DNA from: Datura wrightii
Taxonomy: Eukaryota; Streptophyta; Magnoliopsida; Solanales; Solanaceae
DNA: 64,000 nucleotides
Reading direction: 5' to 3'
Assembly: GCA_035772735.1 (NCBI GenBank)
Contig: JASDFA010000016.1
Span: 169,141,001-169,205,000 of the forward strand
The notes beneath the pieces are model-generated. The model saw nothing but the letters and a program-made list of their open reading frames with translations. It searched no databases and was not told the DNA's origin. Of the stretch, positions 23,554 to 36,400 are shown in pieces (position 1 is the stretch's first letter; each line of letters starts with the position of its first letter). A program made the translations under genes and the position numbers.

Positions 23554-26341
23554 TGTCACGCTCCACCTTGGGAGGCGTAACTGGCACCTAATGCTACACT
23601 GAACTTTGAGCTGACCTGGATGGACACATACACTCTTGGTGCATTCTAGCGGTATATAGCAATAAACTAAATAGTTATATCTCGGCTGTAAACACAGCCC
23701 TGAGTCGACAAGGCCACTACACAATACCTATAGTAAATCGGCTAACCCAACATCAATAGTAATATCATCCTATGCGAGCCGACAAGACCACCATACTCCT
23801 AACAGATAACATAACTAGGCCCCACACGACCAACAACACGTATCATAACATATATAGGCCCCACACGGCAAATAGAACATAACTAAACAACAAGCACAAT
23901 CTGCAAGTCTATAAGAATGAAATATTGGGTAGGACAGGGCCTCGACCTACCCAAAAACTACCTAACAAAAAATAGGCAAACCTTAACTATTTGGAAACTC
24001 CGAAGGAAAGGAGTTGACTGTTTTGCTGACTCTGAATAGCTGCTTAGAAGTCTCGGAACCTATCTTTTATAATCTGCAGGCAAGTATACTGCACCCCATG
24101 CATGGTTGGCAGTACAATATGTACCGAACATGTAAGTCAGTACTAATAACTAAATGAAAGCTGCTAAGGAACTAAAAGTAACTTGTAAAAAGGGCCAGGC
24201 ATTAACCTGTATGCTTTCATAACCATAGCTTGCATCTAGTAGAAAATTATACCAAAAGAACTCAAGTTGCATAATTATACACTCAACTATATCTAGTAAG
24301 AAAGTATACAAACAAGAACCTAACATGACCCCCATAAGCCTAGAAGGTGCAAAAAACACAAAGACAACCTACCTAGGCCCCCATTATCCCCGACAAGTGC
24401 AAGCAATCTATAACTCCTATATGTTTCACTGTAGCCCATAGGCATGCTGTAACTAAAGCATACTCAATATCTAAGACTGTATTCAAGCCTTCTAGTCCTC
24501 TGCAACTGTGTTTGAGTCATCTGCGCTATTGTAAATGTATCTGAGCCTTCTGGGCTCCTGTAATTATATCTGAGCCATCTGGCTCCTGCAATTGTATCTG
24601 AGCCATATGGGCTTTTCTAACTGTTTCTGAGCCATCTAGGCTCCTGTAACTTTGTCTAAGACATTGGGGATCCTATAACTATATATGAGTTCTTTGGGCT
24701 CCTATAACCGTATATGAGCCGTCAGGGCTCCTGTATCTGTATATGAGCCACTTGGGCTCCTATAACTGTGTATTAGCCGTTTGGGCTCCTGTAACTGTAT
24801 AAGAGTAGTAATCAACAAGCATACTCTCTGTGTCTATGGTTAGCCAGTTAGTCATGAAAGTAATTATAAAATCGGCTGGCTTAGAAAGGAAATGGCGAGG
24901 TCCAAGGTGACCTGGCGACACTCTGAAGGTCATACTAGTATAATAATCATTCATTAGTGGACAATAAGGTCGTAAGCGACAAACTATATGGTTCCCTCGC
25001 CTAGAAGGACTACAGGGCTGCTAATAATTGGACATTATACTAGGCTATCAGCCACAATAGTCCTATGGGCAGCCACAACAGTTACTAATCTAGTGAGTAA
25101 ACCATAATATTAAAGTTCTAGTTCATAGGCGTCAATCTAGTCTGTCCTGACAGCATATAGCTCCTGTAAGTAATCAGTAGCCCCGTAGGCAGGTATACTT
25201 AGACTTAGCCCTTCTAGGCAACATATACGTGGGTATCTATATGAATAGCCAGAGGCATTAGCCCCACGTATAATGTCTACTAAGATACTCCCTTAGGATA
25301 TCGCATAGTCCCTCAGACTTCTGTCTACTAGGGTGGTTTCCTAAGCGGTCGATACGACCAACTGTAAGCTGAAAGAAACTATGAGGTCGTTGGAAATAGG
25401 TAGTTCACCTAGAAAGCTACCACCCGGTTCATTAGGAAACCCAGGTGCCACTGACCTGAATGTAAGGCCATTCTTTCAGGATTCTAGTCCTGTAGGCGTC
25501 AAATAAGAAGTTATACTGCAAAACTGCGCCCTATGCCGCCTAACTTAACCAAGTATGCTAACAGCTGACCACAATCCTCTTTGGCCCCAATATGGCAGAA
25601 AAACATTACTAGTCTCTCTAACGGTGAATAATTGAACAAGGAATCACTTTGTCACTTTGAGCGATAGTGAATATAATCTTTCTCGACAAGGGATATTATG
25701 CTACAACCTCAATTCGCCTTGCAATGGCTACCACACCATGTATAATCATAAGCTACTACAATAGTACAAGTCGTATTAGTTATACGATGAGAATAAATTT
25801 CCGAAAGAGATTAGCCTGAACATACCTTAATCATCGATTTCTGTTCACACAAATAGTTCTAACCTGATGCCGGTAATTCTCCCACTTGTAGCCCTTACGT
25901 TGCGAGAATAAGGCTATTTTCAATAATATGGAATGGATTAATAACAATATCTTTCAAAGACATTAGCCAAAACTAAAACGTTGTCCTCGGCGAAAGCTTA
26001 CAAAATCCCGAGAGTTTAGAAGGTAGAAAAGCTTACCTATCACTTGTAACCGCTTAGGACTCAACCAGAAGTGATATATACTACTTTTACTCGATGGGAT
26101 TCTGATACTCCAAGAGAGATTTAAAGAAATAACTCCGTGGGGACGTTCCTCATAGGCCTCGAACTTGTTATCCCAGATGAATTTGCGTTTGAACGGTGTT
26201 TAACGGTGTAATTTTTCTAAAAAGTAATGAAAAGTAGAGAGAGAATATCATAGGGTTGAGGGTATAACTTTTGGGAAATTTTAAGTAAATAAAAATTGAA
26301 ATTATGACATATATATATAGGAGGAGGTGGGCAAGGGGCCC
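23554..26341 (-). repeat. LTR A, 3' LTR of element 4, left part
   Basis: Starts TGTCACGCTCCACC, homologous with 5820 and 53674 throughout, and holds the 29-bp array. It is interrupted at 26341/26342 by element 3 and resumes at 37292. A minus TATA-like run is at about 26311-26322. ORFs 24150-24359, 24760-24954 and most of 26168-26569 are chance reading frames of LTR sequence. Confidence 0.88.
24482..24805 (-). repeat. 29-bp tandem repeat, about 11 units, in LTR A
   Basis: Unit of the form CTGAGCCATCTGGGCTCCTG followed by TAACTGTAT. One unit is 28 bp. Each unit holds the inverted repeat GAGCC…GGCTC. The other LTR of the same element has about 13 units (54583-54960), and LTR A of element 1 has only a few degenerate ones near 6700-6800. 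Confidence 0.9.
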
Positions 26342-28407
26342 TATCGCGACCGAACATAGGCTCGGATCACAACACGAGACAAGGAGCCTTGAGAGACTCC
26401 AAGTCAATCCATGGCATGAACATACATCTAACTCAATTATTAAAACTAAAGAATCAGCAAGATAATCATAGAGGAATTCTAAATTCAGCATAACATTAGA
26501 ATACACAATCTGAAGCTGAATACCTCTTTTGTTTGAAAAGCCTCTAAACATGACGAGTTGATAGGACAAGACCCCAAATAACTTAATAAATCTGAAATTG
26601 AAAATACATATAGAAAGTATGAATAAGTCTAATACTTGAGGGATGAGGACTCACCAACAGCATAAGATGCTAGCTGTGAAGACTGACTATGAACGGGGCT
26701 GAACCTGAGAGATGGGTCCTGATCATGAAACGATACAGTATAGAGTATGCGGTCAGTACATGGAATGTACTGAGTATGCAAGGCAAGTAAAACTGCTTAA
26801 GTAAGTAAATCATTTAAAGACAATGCATAATGTAAATCATAAACAATAAGAATCTAAGAGTAGGGCTTGCATGCATTCTTTCGGAAATCAGGATCTCGAT
26901 ATCGATATCAAGCTCGTGGCCCAATAGGGCCGGGGATAGCAAACAAAGGAGGTCCCGAAGTAATAATAGTATAAACCTACATTGGTGCGTAGTTCAGAGG
27001 CATAGGGTAATCGACCCTTAGCCTACTCGATGCTAGACACTACTCCCATAAACATGCATATTCTCTACATCATTTTTCAATGAAGCTCAACATCATCTAT
27101 TGATGAGGCTCATAAATCAAATACATCTCAAAGCTGAAATTATGTATATGAGAAGCTTTAACTCAAAGTATACGACTAGCTGAAATATAATTGGGAGTAT
27201 TCGCTCCAAAACCATGTGGTAAGCTTAATTCGAAAAATCATAAATCGTAGTTGTACATGTGGGCATTGCCCAAAGCTTTATCATGCTGAGAATACTCATT
27301 TCACATCGAAAACATGATTATAAATATGGGTAACATGAAAACATGCTCTTCATCATAACATCTCATCTTTGTCATACATTCATCACAAATCTCTTCTTTC
27401 GTGAACCTCTCATCAATGAGCTTTTTAATTTATAAAACTAGAAACATGATTTTAATTGAAACATTATAAAACTTGCCCATGCTTCATAATTCAATAATAA
27501 AAACATATTTAAATCATACCCATGTAGAGAATTTTGGAAAATTCGTGCATTGGGTTAAAACCCCATAGATTAGACATAGAAATTTCATGATTTAGAGAGG
27601 GATTGGGCATGGGTGTCAAAGAATTCACCCATTCATAACCCTACCTACCTGTTGGTAGCTGATTCTTACACTTCTTTAAATGCCCAATAGGAATTGAAGA
27701 GAAATTGATGTAAACTAAGCTTGATCACCCTCTCTCACCTTTTACCTTGCATGCATGAACGAGTATGGCCTAAAATGAACTTAACCCCTTTAATAGAGGT
27801 CATTCATAACTCAAAACAATGTAGTTTAGGCCTTAGGATCTTAAGTATTACGGAAAAGCCCTTACTTAATTCGCAGAAAATAAGAACAAGTTGATCCCAA
27901 CGGGGGACCTAACAACTCGTCATCATGGGCCACGACTCGTGGAGTCATCTATTAGGATCACTGCTTAAGTCTTATGGGCTCATAACAAAAGACTTAACAA
28001 TTCGTTACCAGTCATGCTCACCACTCGTCGGGTACACTGCCTATGAGTTTTACCTTGCTTCATCCTGCTGCTCACGACCCCCCCCCACTACCACGAATCA
28101 TGGTGATGGACCACGACTTGTGGGGTCCTTTGTTAAGTCCACTTCCATCCTTTTACTCTTTTCTCACTCATCACTCCCCATGATTGACCTAACGAGTCGT
28201 GGGGCCTGACTACGACTTGTGGTCAGGCCCGTGGGGATCTTATTTCCAAAACATCAAATTCATCTCTTGGGCCACACCACGAGTCACATCACGACTCGTG
28301 GCTGGTCTTCACGGGTCACCTCACGACCCGTTCTATGCATATGCTTGATTTTAAGTTTTTCTCCGTTTCAACTCCGGGATTGATCTTTGGGCTCCCGGGG
28401 TATAACA
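26342..28407 (-). repeat. LTR B3, 3' LTR of element 3
   Basis: TATCGCGACC at 26342 (TG degraded to TA) to GGGTATAACA at 28407. It is family B by order of motifs. The U3 at 27900-28330 holds a dense ACGACTCGT array. It lacks about 285 bp present in the partner LTR (35485-35775). ORF 27925-28209 (+) lies in the array and is not conserved. Confidence 0.87.
26754..26772 (-). other. Perfect inverted repeat in family-B R region
   Basis: CAGTACAT-GGA-ATGTACTG, 8-bp arms with a 3-nt loop. Related copies occur in the 5' LTR (about 35354), in LTR D (about 11855) and in element 5 (10332-10350). Confidence 0.75.
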
Positions 28408-28685
28408 ATATCTTCCCCTTGGGAACATTCACCCTCGAATGTTATTAAAAAATAAAAAAACAGAGAAATACAATCATCTTATTCAAATACTAATCATTTA
28501 AGCCAGAAAATTGATAGAATGACTATCTCCGATTAAAAATACATAGTTGAACTGAATTCACAACTCATACATACATCCACATGCATAAAAGAAACTTAGA
28601 AACATGAACTGTTCCTGAAAATTGAATAGAGTTTTAGGGCAAAATTGATACCTCAAGCTGGAACTAAGACGATAGAGAATAAATG
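28408..28685 (-). other. PPT and 3' spacer of element 3
   Basis: On the minus strand the conserved CATTCGAGGGTGAATGTTCC is followed by AAGGGGAAGATA and the LTR. The rest is AT-rich spacer. Confidence 0.7.
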
Positions 28686-30110
28686 TGGGTATCTAGCCAT
28701 CATATCTGTTTCGGCTTTCCACGTAGCTCCCTAAACATGTTGATTCCTCCATAACACTTTAACTTGAGCTACTTCCTTGTTCCTTAGCCATCGAACTTGT
28801 TGATCCAGTAATTTTACCGGAACCTCCTCATAACTAAGGTTGTCTTTCACACCAATGTTGTCCATCGGGACGACTAGAGCTGGATCACCAAAACACTTCT
28901 TCAAGAGCGATACATGGAATACAGGATGAACAAAAGCTAATTCTGAGGGCAACTCCAATTCATAAGCCACCTTGACAACACGTCTCACTATCTTGTACGG
29001 GCTAACATAGCGGGGACTAAGTTTCCCCTTCTTTTCGAACCTCATCACTCCCTTCATGGGAGATACCTTCAGAAATACCCAATCATCCACCTCGAATTCT
29101 AATTCTCTCCTTCTAACATTGGCATAGGACTTTTGGTGACTCTGAGTAGCTTTCAACCTGTCCCCTATCAATTGAACCTTCTCCATAGCCTCCTAAACTG
29201 AATCTGTCCCTATCATTGCCGCCTCAGCAACCTCAAACCAACCAATGGGCGATCTACATCTTCGCCCATAAAGAGCCTCAAACGGTGCCATCTAGATACT
29301 GGAATGGTAGCTGTTATTGTATGAAAATTCTATAAGAGGCAAATGCTCATCCCAACTACCTTTGAAGCCAATCACTCATGCTCTCAACATGTCCTCGAGA
29401 GTCTGAATTGTCCGCTCCACTTGACTATCCATTTGCGGGTGAAATGTTGTGCTGAGCTTAACTTGAGTACCAAGTCCTTTTTGAAACAACTTCCAAACCT
29501 GAGAGGTAAATTGGGTACCTCTGTCTGAAATGATGGATAAGGGCACCCCATGCAATCGAACAAGATCTCGGATATTTAGTTTGACATAATCCTCCGCCGA
29601 ATCCATGGTTTTGACTAGTAGAAAATAAGCCGCCTTGGTCAACCTTTCTACAACAACCCAAATGGAATCATATTGTTGATGAGCACAAGGAAAACTTGTG
29701 ATGAAGTCCATATTAATTTCTGCCCATTTCCAAGTAGGAATACTGTTATCTTAAAGCATGGCTCCCAGTCTCTGATGCTCAACCTTTACTTGCTGACAGT
29801 TCGGATACTTAGCTACGAACTCCGCGATATCCTTCTTCACGCCATTCAACCAATAAACTTTCTGTAATTCACGTACATCTTGGTGGCACATGGATGGATT
29901 GGATACCTAGATCCATGAGCCTCATGCAACATTCGGCTCCTCAAATCATCCACATTCGGACATATAAATGTTCCTGGTACCGCAGCACACTATCTCCCTT
30001 TTGGAGAAGACCTCTACCTTATGATTTTGAGTCGCTTCCTTAAAATTTACCAAAACAGGATCCTCATCTTTCCTAGATATTACATCGGTCACCAATGATG
30101 ATTCTGATCC
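28686..30110 (-). pseudogene. Integrase with chromodomain, element 3
   Basis: Zinc-binding N-domain at about 29760-30100; near 29800 it reads YPNCQQVKVEHQR, with the first Cys of CxxC replaced by Tyr. Catalytic core in ORF 29376-29711 (MDFITSFPCAHQQYDSIWVV, SIISDRGTQFTSQVWK, TTFHPQMDSQVERTIQ): the first catalytic Asp position reads VVER instead of VDR, while the second Asp and the Glu remain. C-domain plus chromodomain in ORF 28731-29186 (VFLKVSPMKGVMRF, LSPRYVSPYKI, LLDQQVRWLRNKEVAQVKVLW), with a stop just before the last chromodomain segment (GATWKAETDM, 28686-28730). The family function is insertion of cDNA into chromatin. Inactive. Confidence 0.9.
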
Positions 30111-30113
30111 ATC

Positions 30114-30690
30114 CTAAACAACAACACCGCCATCGGTCGAGTCAACCAACCTAACTCCCAACCTTGCGAGTTGATGCACATCTTTCACCAGCCCCTTTTT
30201 CCCCTCATCGATATGGGACACACTCTCTATCGGAAGTCTACTAAGCGCGTCCGTTTCTACATTAGCTTTACCCAGATGGTAAAGGATTCTCAAATCATAG
30301 CCCTTGAGTAGCTCCAACAACCTTCTTTGCCAAAGATTGAGATCCTTCTCTATAAACACATATTATAAACTCTTATGGTCCGTAAAAATATCCACGTGGA
30401 CCTCGTACAGGTAATGTCTGCATATCTTCAATGCAAATACCACCGCGGCCAATTCAAGATCATGGGTCGGAAAATTCTTCTCATGAACCGTTAGCTATCT
30501 AGAAGCATGTGCTATAACTTTCCCGTGCTGCATCGATACACACCCAAGTCCAATCCTTGAAGCATCACAATACACCACAAACCCATCGGTTCCCTCTGGT
30601 AGAGTCAACACAGGTGCTGAAGTAAGTCGGGTCTTCAACTCTTGGAAGCTCTTCTCACAAGCCTCCGACCATTGGAACTTCACCTTCTTC
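30114..30690 (-). pseudogene. RNase H domain, element 3
   Basis: Two open parts. ORF 30495-30683 carries the start (FQWSEACEKSFQELK, FVVYCDASRIGLGCV, with the first catalytic Asp in YCDAS). ORF 30114-30359 has the end (WQRRLLELLKGYDLRILYHLGKANVETDALSRL). The middle (HDLELAAVVFAL and DHKSL region, 30360-30494) is readable but has stops, such as one replacing Gln in 'SRQL'. Confidence 0.87.
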
Positions 30691-31470
30691 TAGGTCAATT
30701 TGGTCAAAGGTGCTACAATAGATGAGAAACCCTCAAAAAACCTTCGATAATAGTTGGCTAAACCCAAGAAACTCTGAATATCTGAAGAATTCACCGGTCT
30801 AGGCCAATTCTTTACTGCTTCAATTTTCTGAGAATCCACCTTTATGCCCTCACTTGATACCACATATCCCTAAAATGCTACAGAGTTCAACCAAAATTCG
30901 CACTTGCTGAATTTTGCATATAACTTGCAATCCTTGAGAATCTGAAGCACTATTCTCAAATGAGCAGCAGGTTCCTCCTCGCTCCGAGAGTATATCAGGA
31001 TCTCATCAATAAACACTATCATGAACATATCCAGGTAATGCTTGAACACCCTGTTCATCAAGTCCATAAAATCTGTAGAAGCATTTGTTAGTCCAAAATA
31101 CATAACTACAAAATCATAATGACTATACCGTGTCTTTAAGGCTGTCTTTGGGATGTCACACTCCCTAACTCTGAGCTGATGGTACCTGGACTTGAGCTCT
31201 ATGTTAGAGAAACACTTGGCACCCTGAAACTGGTCAAGTAGATCATCAATCCTGGGTAGAGGATACCTGTTCTTGATGGTGACCTTGTTCAATTGCCGAT
31301 AATCAATACACATTCGAATAGAACCATCTTTCTTTCGGACAAAGAGAACTGGTGCACCCCATGAGGACTATCTCAGTCTAATGAAACCCTTATCTAACAG
31401 CTCCTTCAACTGTTCTTTCAACTCCTTTAACTCGGCTGGAGCTATTATGTAAGTAGAAATAGATATAGGC
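30691..31470 (-). pseudogene. Reverse transcriptase, element 3 (motif A and C Asp-to-Glu)
   Basis: The main open part 30870-31313 begins MCIDYRQLNKVTIKN and includes PLPRIDDLLDQFQ, FSNIELKSRYHQLR, YFGLTNASTDFMDLMN and MIVFIDEILIYS. The catalytic Asp of motif A is Glu (IEL) and the second Asp of the motif C pair is Glu (IDEI, about 31002). The N-terminal part (ELLDKGFIRL, 31368-31440) is in another frame, and the thumb/connection is at 30691-30870 (PRPVNSSDIQ, YYRRFFEGFSS-like). The polymerase would be dead. Confidence 0.9.
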
Positions 31471-32050
31471 TGTGTGTCGGGAAGAAGGTCATTACCAAAA
31501 TCAATCTCCCACTTGGGAGGGATTCCTGACAAATCATCTTGAAAGACCTTCGGATACTCACGTACTATTGGAACTGACTGGATAGTCGGGGTCTTAGATG
31601 TCGCATTTGTAACCCTGAATAGATGGTATAGACAACCTTTAGAAATCATATTTATGGCCTTAAGGTAGGAAATGAAACAACCTACAGGCACGATTGAACT
31701 ACCCTTCCATTCTAAGACTGGCTCACTCGAAAATCCGAACTCTACTGCTCAGGTTCTACAATTAACTGAGGCATAACATGAAAATAGCCAATCCATGCCG
31801 AGGCTAACATCAAAGTTGGTCATGGCTAACTCTATCAAGTCTGCTGAGGTGACTTTCTGAAGGACTGAGACCGCACAACCTCTATACAGCCGTCTAACTA
31901 TAACTGAATCACCTACTGGAGTAGAGACTGAGAAGGGTTCTGACAAGACTTTGGGACTGACTCTGAAGCCACTGGCCGCATAAGGTGTCCAAAAGAAAAG
32001 GTAGCCCCCAGATCTATCAAAGCATAAACATCAAGATGGAAAACTCGTAA
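31471..32050 (-). pseudogene. Protease and RT linker, element 3
   Basis: ORF 31749-31946 holds TNFDVSLGMDWLFSCYASVNCRT, the protease C-terminal signature (DFDVILGMDWL). ORF 31368-31691 holds the linker (EYPKVFQDDLSGIPPKWEIDFGNDLLPDTQPIS) that joins it to RT. The active-site end of the protease is around 31960-32050 in broken frames. Confidence 0.82.
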
Positions 32051-33300
32051 CATACCAGTGACCACATTCGGGGAGAACTCTTGCTCCTAGCGGGATGCTA
32101 AGGCATAGAATCTGTTTTGGCATTGAACGCCACCTGTGCTAGTAGATGCCCCCTGATGAGCTGAGCATACGGGTAGGGCTGCTGAACTAGAAGCTGGGTC
32201 TCGACCCCCATCATGATCCTTCTTCGCTGCTAGGCAATCTCTAATCCTGTGTCTGGGCTTCCCAAACCTGAAACAAGAACTTGTACCTGCTAAACAATGA
32301 CCCATGTGATCCCAACCACACTTGCAGTAAGTTGGGATACTAGAATCTACGGTTATGCTGCTCTAACCCCTCGAGCCTGCTGCTCTAACCCCTCGATGCG
32401 TAGGCTTGGATGGCACACTCAACGCTGAAGATGTTGGGGTTGAAGATCTCTAGTGGGTCTACTGTCGGTGCCCAACACCTGACCTCAACTGTGAGAAACT
32501 GTGGTCATTGGTCCTGGCCCTCATGGCCTCCCTCTCCCTTATATGCGCCGCCTTCATCTACTGGGCGATCAAGATTATCCAAGGGAAATCCATATCATGG
32601 TGGAGCATGGTGGTCCTAGAATCATTCCCAAAATAGCCCACCACTCTATGAGTGAACCTGCTCACCTGTACTCAATAATCAGTCACTAACTCTGGGGCAT
32701 ACTTTGATAGGCTAGTGAACTTAAGGGTATACTCCTGCACTATCATCCTCCCTTGCTTCAAATTTACAAACTTAGTTGCCTTCATCTCCATAATCTCATG
32801 AGGGAAGAATCGATCTAAGAAGGCAACATGAAACTTTTCCCAAGTGACTGGGCTAACTCCAGCGGTTCTGCTATATTTCCATTGTCAAAACCATATGACC
32901 CCTTTTAGTTGATATGAGGCCAACTCCACACACTCAACTCCATTCACCCCCATGACTTGGGGTGATCTTCAAAATCTCATATATGAACTCATGTGGGTAC
33001 TCATCAAATTTCGACCCGAGAAACTCCTACGGGTTCATTCTCAAGAAGTCTCTAACTCGAGCCGCCGCTGTATTGCCATTTAGCGGAATATGCGCACCTA
33101 CCATCTAATTGACCTGAACGGTCAAGGCCTGTGCGAGCATCAGAATAGCTGCCCGAAACACAGCATGGGAAACCGGCTTCGGTGCCTGGTGTTCCTGAAC
33201 TGGTGGGGCCTGCTAGTGCCCCTTTTCATTGCCATCCTCGTGGCCTTCTCCATTCCCATTCCTTCTACCATTTACTCTTCGGGGAGCTATGATTCTGCAA
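32051..33300 (-). pseudogene. Gag, element 3
   Basis: ORF 32087-32305 contains a zinc-knuckle remnant (CFRFGKPRHRIRDC, where CxxC has become CFRF) followed by a Ser/Ala-rich tail with FYAL. The capsid part lies at about 32640-33060, in several frames (readable pieces resemble 'QLSRYAPELV' and 'FVDEIYEILKVTPSHGGEW'). The N-terminal region is at 33061-33300. Function as for element 2. Confidence 0.72.
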
Positions 33301-33483
33301 TCGCAAATAGCACAAATTTGAAGGATAGGGAGACTTTTATTCATATGACATAGATCATGAAAGAAGGGAACATTTCCTAAACATGTCGTAGCCTCTTCGT
33401 CATAAGTGTGGCGCGCTTCACACCCATGAAAAGGACTCTAATTAACAGGACTTTTAGAAACCCTAGGAAACTTCAAATCTAAT
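33301..33483 (-). other. Leader of element 3
   Basis: ATGACATAGATCATGAAAGA and the following sequence up to the PBS match 15780-15919. There is a short conserved run GTGTGGCGCGCTTCA at about 33409. Confidence 0.75.
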
Positions 33484-33495
33484 GCTCTTATACCA
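33484..33495 (-). other. Primer-binding site of element 3, one mismatch
   Basis: Minus strand TGGTATAAGAGC against TGGTATCAGAGC, four bases from the LTR at 33500. Confidence 0.9.
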
Positions 33496-33499
33496 AGTT

Positions 33500-36400
33500 T
33501 ATCACAACTTGAATGGAGGCCCGGACTGCAAACGGGACAAGGATCCCCAAGAGACTCCAAGTCAGCCCATGACATGAGCATACATCTAACTATATTACTG
33601 AAACTAAAGAATAAACAAGATAATCATAGTGGAAGTGTAAATTAAGCATAACATCTGAATGCACAATCTTAAGCTGAATACATCTTTTGTCTAAAAAGCC
33701 TCTAAACATGACGAGTTGATAGGAAAAACCCCAACTAACTTAATAAAGCTGAAACTGAAAATATGATCTTGGGCAGATTTATATGCCCAAGTGATACTCA
33801 AACGTATTATTTTTGCCTTGTTTGTGTGCAATGTGTATATATTCTCAGTAATTGATAATAAAATGTGAATTTATACTAACCAACATGATTAGCATTTGTT
33901 TTGCAGGTAAATATGATTTTTAGGAGCTAAAATGCATGTTGGAACTATATCGGAGTTGGACTTGGATACGAGCGTGGAAAAGACATTGGAATGCACAAGT
34001 TATAGGGGCTCCGCGATGGAACCGTGCCACGCTACCATCGCGGAGGCACACTGCCTGGAGAGGGAATTAAATGGCAAATTCCAGTGAGGCCTCGCGACAG
34101 CTCCGTGGCACGGAGATAGGCCTCCGCGTTGGCCTCCGTGCCACGTTGAGGCTAATTTATCGGACCCTGGATTTCCAGTGAAGGTCCGCATCCACGCCGT
34201 GTCACGGAGGCAGTGCTCCGCGTTGACCTCCGTGACACGTTGCTTGTTATTCCGGGAAAAATTTCCCTCTAGTATAAATAGCACACTTAGGTTTATTTTA
34301 ATCAGGCAGTTTTAGTTCAGACTTGGTGGAGCTAGGACGTGGGTTAGCAGCAGTTGAGGGACGAAAAAGCCAAGAGATTTCTTCTCTTCCTTTCTTCTTT
34401 CAATCAATTGTATGTATGATTTACACTTGTTTTAGGATGATCAATCCACAAATGAGTGGCTAATTCTCTTCCTTGCTAAGGTTTTGAACATGTGTAGTGA
34501 ATTTTGATTGTAAATGATATGGTTTTCTTCTTCTTCTTTCATGTTGTTCTATTAATTCTTGTTCTTACTGCATTAGTGCTTGGCCGACATTAATGTACAT
34601 CTAAAAAGTCCAATTTCACTCGAGAGAGCAAGAAATTGGAAAGTTGTGAATTAATAGGGTATTGTTCTTAACTTGATTTGGGAAAATTGGGTTTTGATGT
34701 GCTTTCCTGATAGAAATATACTTGAAAGCCGTATTAGTCAATTGAGGAACCGGAATTGTATTGCTAGGTCGTAAATTGCATTTGATCACAGAAATGTAGA
34801 CGAATGGTTTATGATTCTTAAGTGAAATTAAATACGAGAGTTTTAATTTCTAGGCTAATATTCTTGGCTAGCAACATGAAGAAGAGATTAACCGAATTAT
34901 TATTACAATCGAATTCATTACTTGTTCTTAACCTTGGCATGCTCATATCCATAGTTTAAATTCATAGTAAATAATTGTTAATAGTTTTAGTATATATTTT
35001 ATAAACAGAAACTCAATTAACTGTTGGTTACGTTGTTGTTAGCATAGTTAGAAGTAAAATAAGAATATAGTATACTTAGGCAATTTTTACATACCCTGAG
35101 CCTCCTTGGATCGATACTTGGCTTACTTAGCCACTTTATTACTTGTTTGACCACGTGCACTTGCGTGTCGGTTTTATAACCCCAACAATGCACCGAACAA
35201 AATACATTGAGAAAGTTTGAATAAGTCTAGTCCTCGGGGGATGAGGACTCACTAACAACATAATATGCTATCTCTGAAGACTAACTATGAATGGGGCTAA
35301 ACCTAAGAGCCGGGTCCTGTATCATGAAATAATACAACATAGAGTATGCGGTCAGTATACGGAATGTACTGAGTATGCAAGGTAAGTAAAACTGCTTAAG
35401 TAAATAAAATCATTTAAAGACAATGCATAATGTGAATCATAAATAATAAGAATCTGAGAGTAGGGCTTGCATGCATTCTTTCGTAAATAATCATCTCATC
35501 GTAACATAACATTACATCTTAACTGAATTGATTGACTCAAACCTGAAATCTGATAGTCATGAGCAAAACTAAACAATGAGTCAAACCTTCTTTAGAACTT
35601 ATATAGATATAGGAATATCTTTAATTATAAACATGCATAACTAAAATGATGAAGAAACATAGGAGACTTGTCTTGTAATCGACAAACAATGATAGAGCTT
35701 ACGTGGTCCCAACAATCACTCTCAAGTGGGTAGAGTTGTCCAAACCCTTGCCAAGACTAGGGACGATACCATAATATTGATATCAAAAGCTCGTGGGTCA
35801 ATAGGGCCAGGGATAGCTCACAAGGGAGGTCCTGAAGTAATAATTGTATATTACCTACGTTGGCGCGTGGTTCTGAGGCATAGGGTAATCGACCCTTAGA
35901 CTACTCGGTGCTAGACACTACTCCCAAAAACATGCATATGCTCTCTATCTTTTTTAATGAAGCTGAACATCTTCTATTGACTAAGCTCATAAATCAAATA
36001 CATCTCAAAGATGAAATTATGCATATGAGAAGCTTTAACTCAAACTGTACCACAAGCTGAAAAATAATTGGGAGTCTTCGCTCCAAAACTATGTGGTAAG
36101 CTTAATTCGGGAAATCATAAATCATACTTGTACATATGGGCATTGACCAAAGCTTTATCATGTTTGAGAATTCTCATTTCACATAAAAAAATGATTATAA
36201 ACATGGGTAGCTTGAAAACATGCTTTTCATCATAACATCTCATGTTAGTTATACATTCATCACAATTCTCTTCTTTCATGAACCTCTCATCAATGGGCTT
36301 TTTAATTCATAAAACTAGAAACATGATTTTAATTGAGAACACTATAAAACTTTCTCATGCTTCATAATTCAGTAGTATAAAAATATTTAAATCATACCCA

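Noticed and set aside
24482..24960. CRISPR-like look of regular short repeats (also 54583-54960, 1834-2110, 2807-2942)
   Set aside because: Units are directly adjacent with no unique spacers, lie inside LTRs of plant retrotransposons, and have no cas genes.
26168..26569. 133-residue minus ORF (and the one at 54144-54545)
   Set aside because: The first spans the junction of two LTRs; the second lies in LTR A and is not kept open in the other copies.
27925..28209. 94-residue plus ORF in a G+C-richer stretch
   Set aside because: It lies in the ACGACTCGT array of an LTR, and the equivalent region in the partner LTR (36780-37090) is not open.
34000..34284. Minus ORF rich in Arg, His and Trp as a possible small protein
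   Set aside because: It is the GC-rich promoter array of solo LTR S1 read backwards and has no counterpart in S2 at the same frame.
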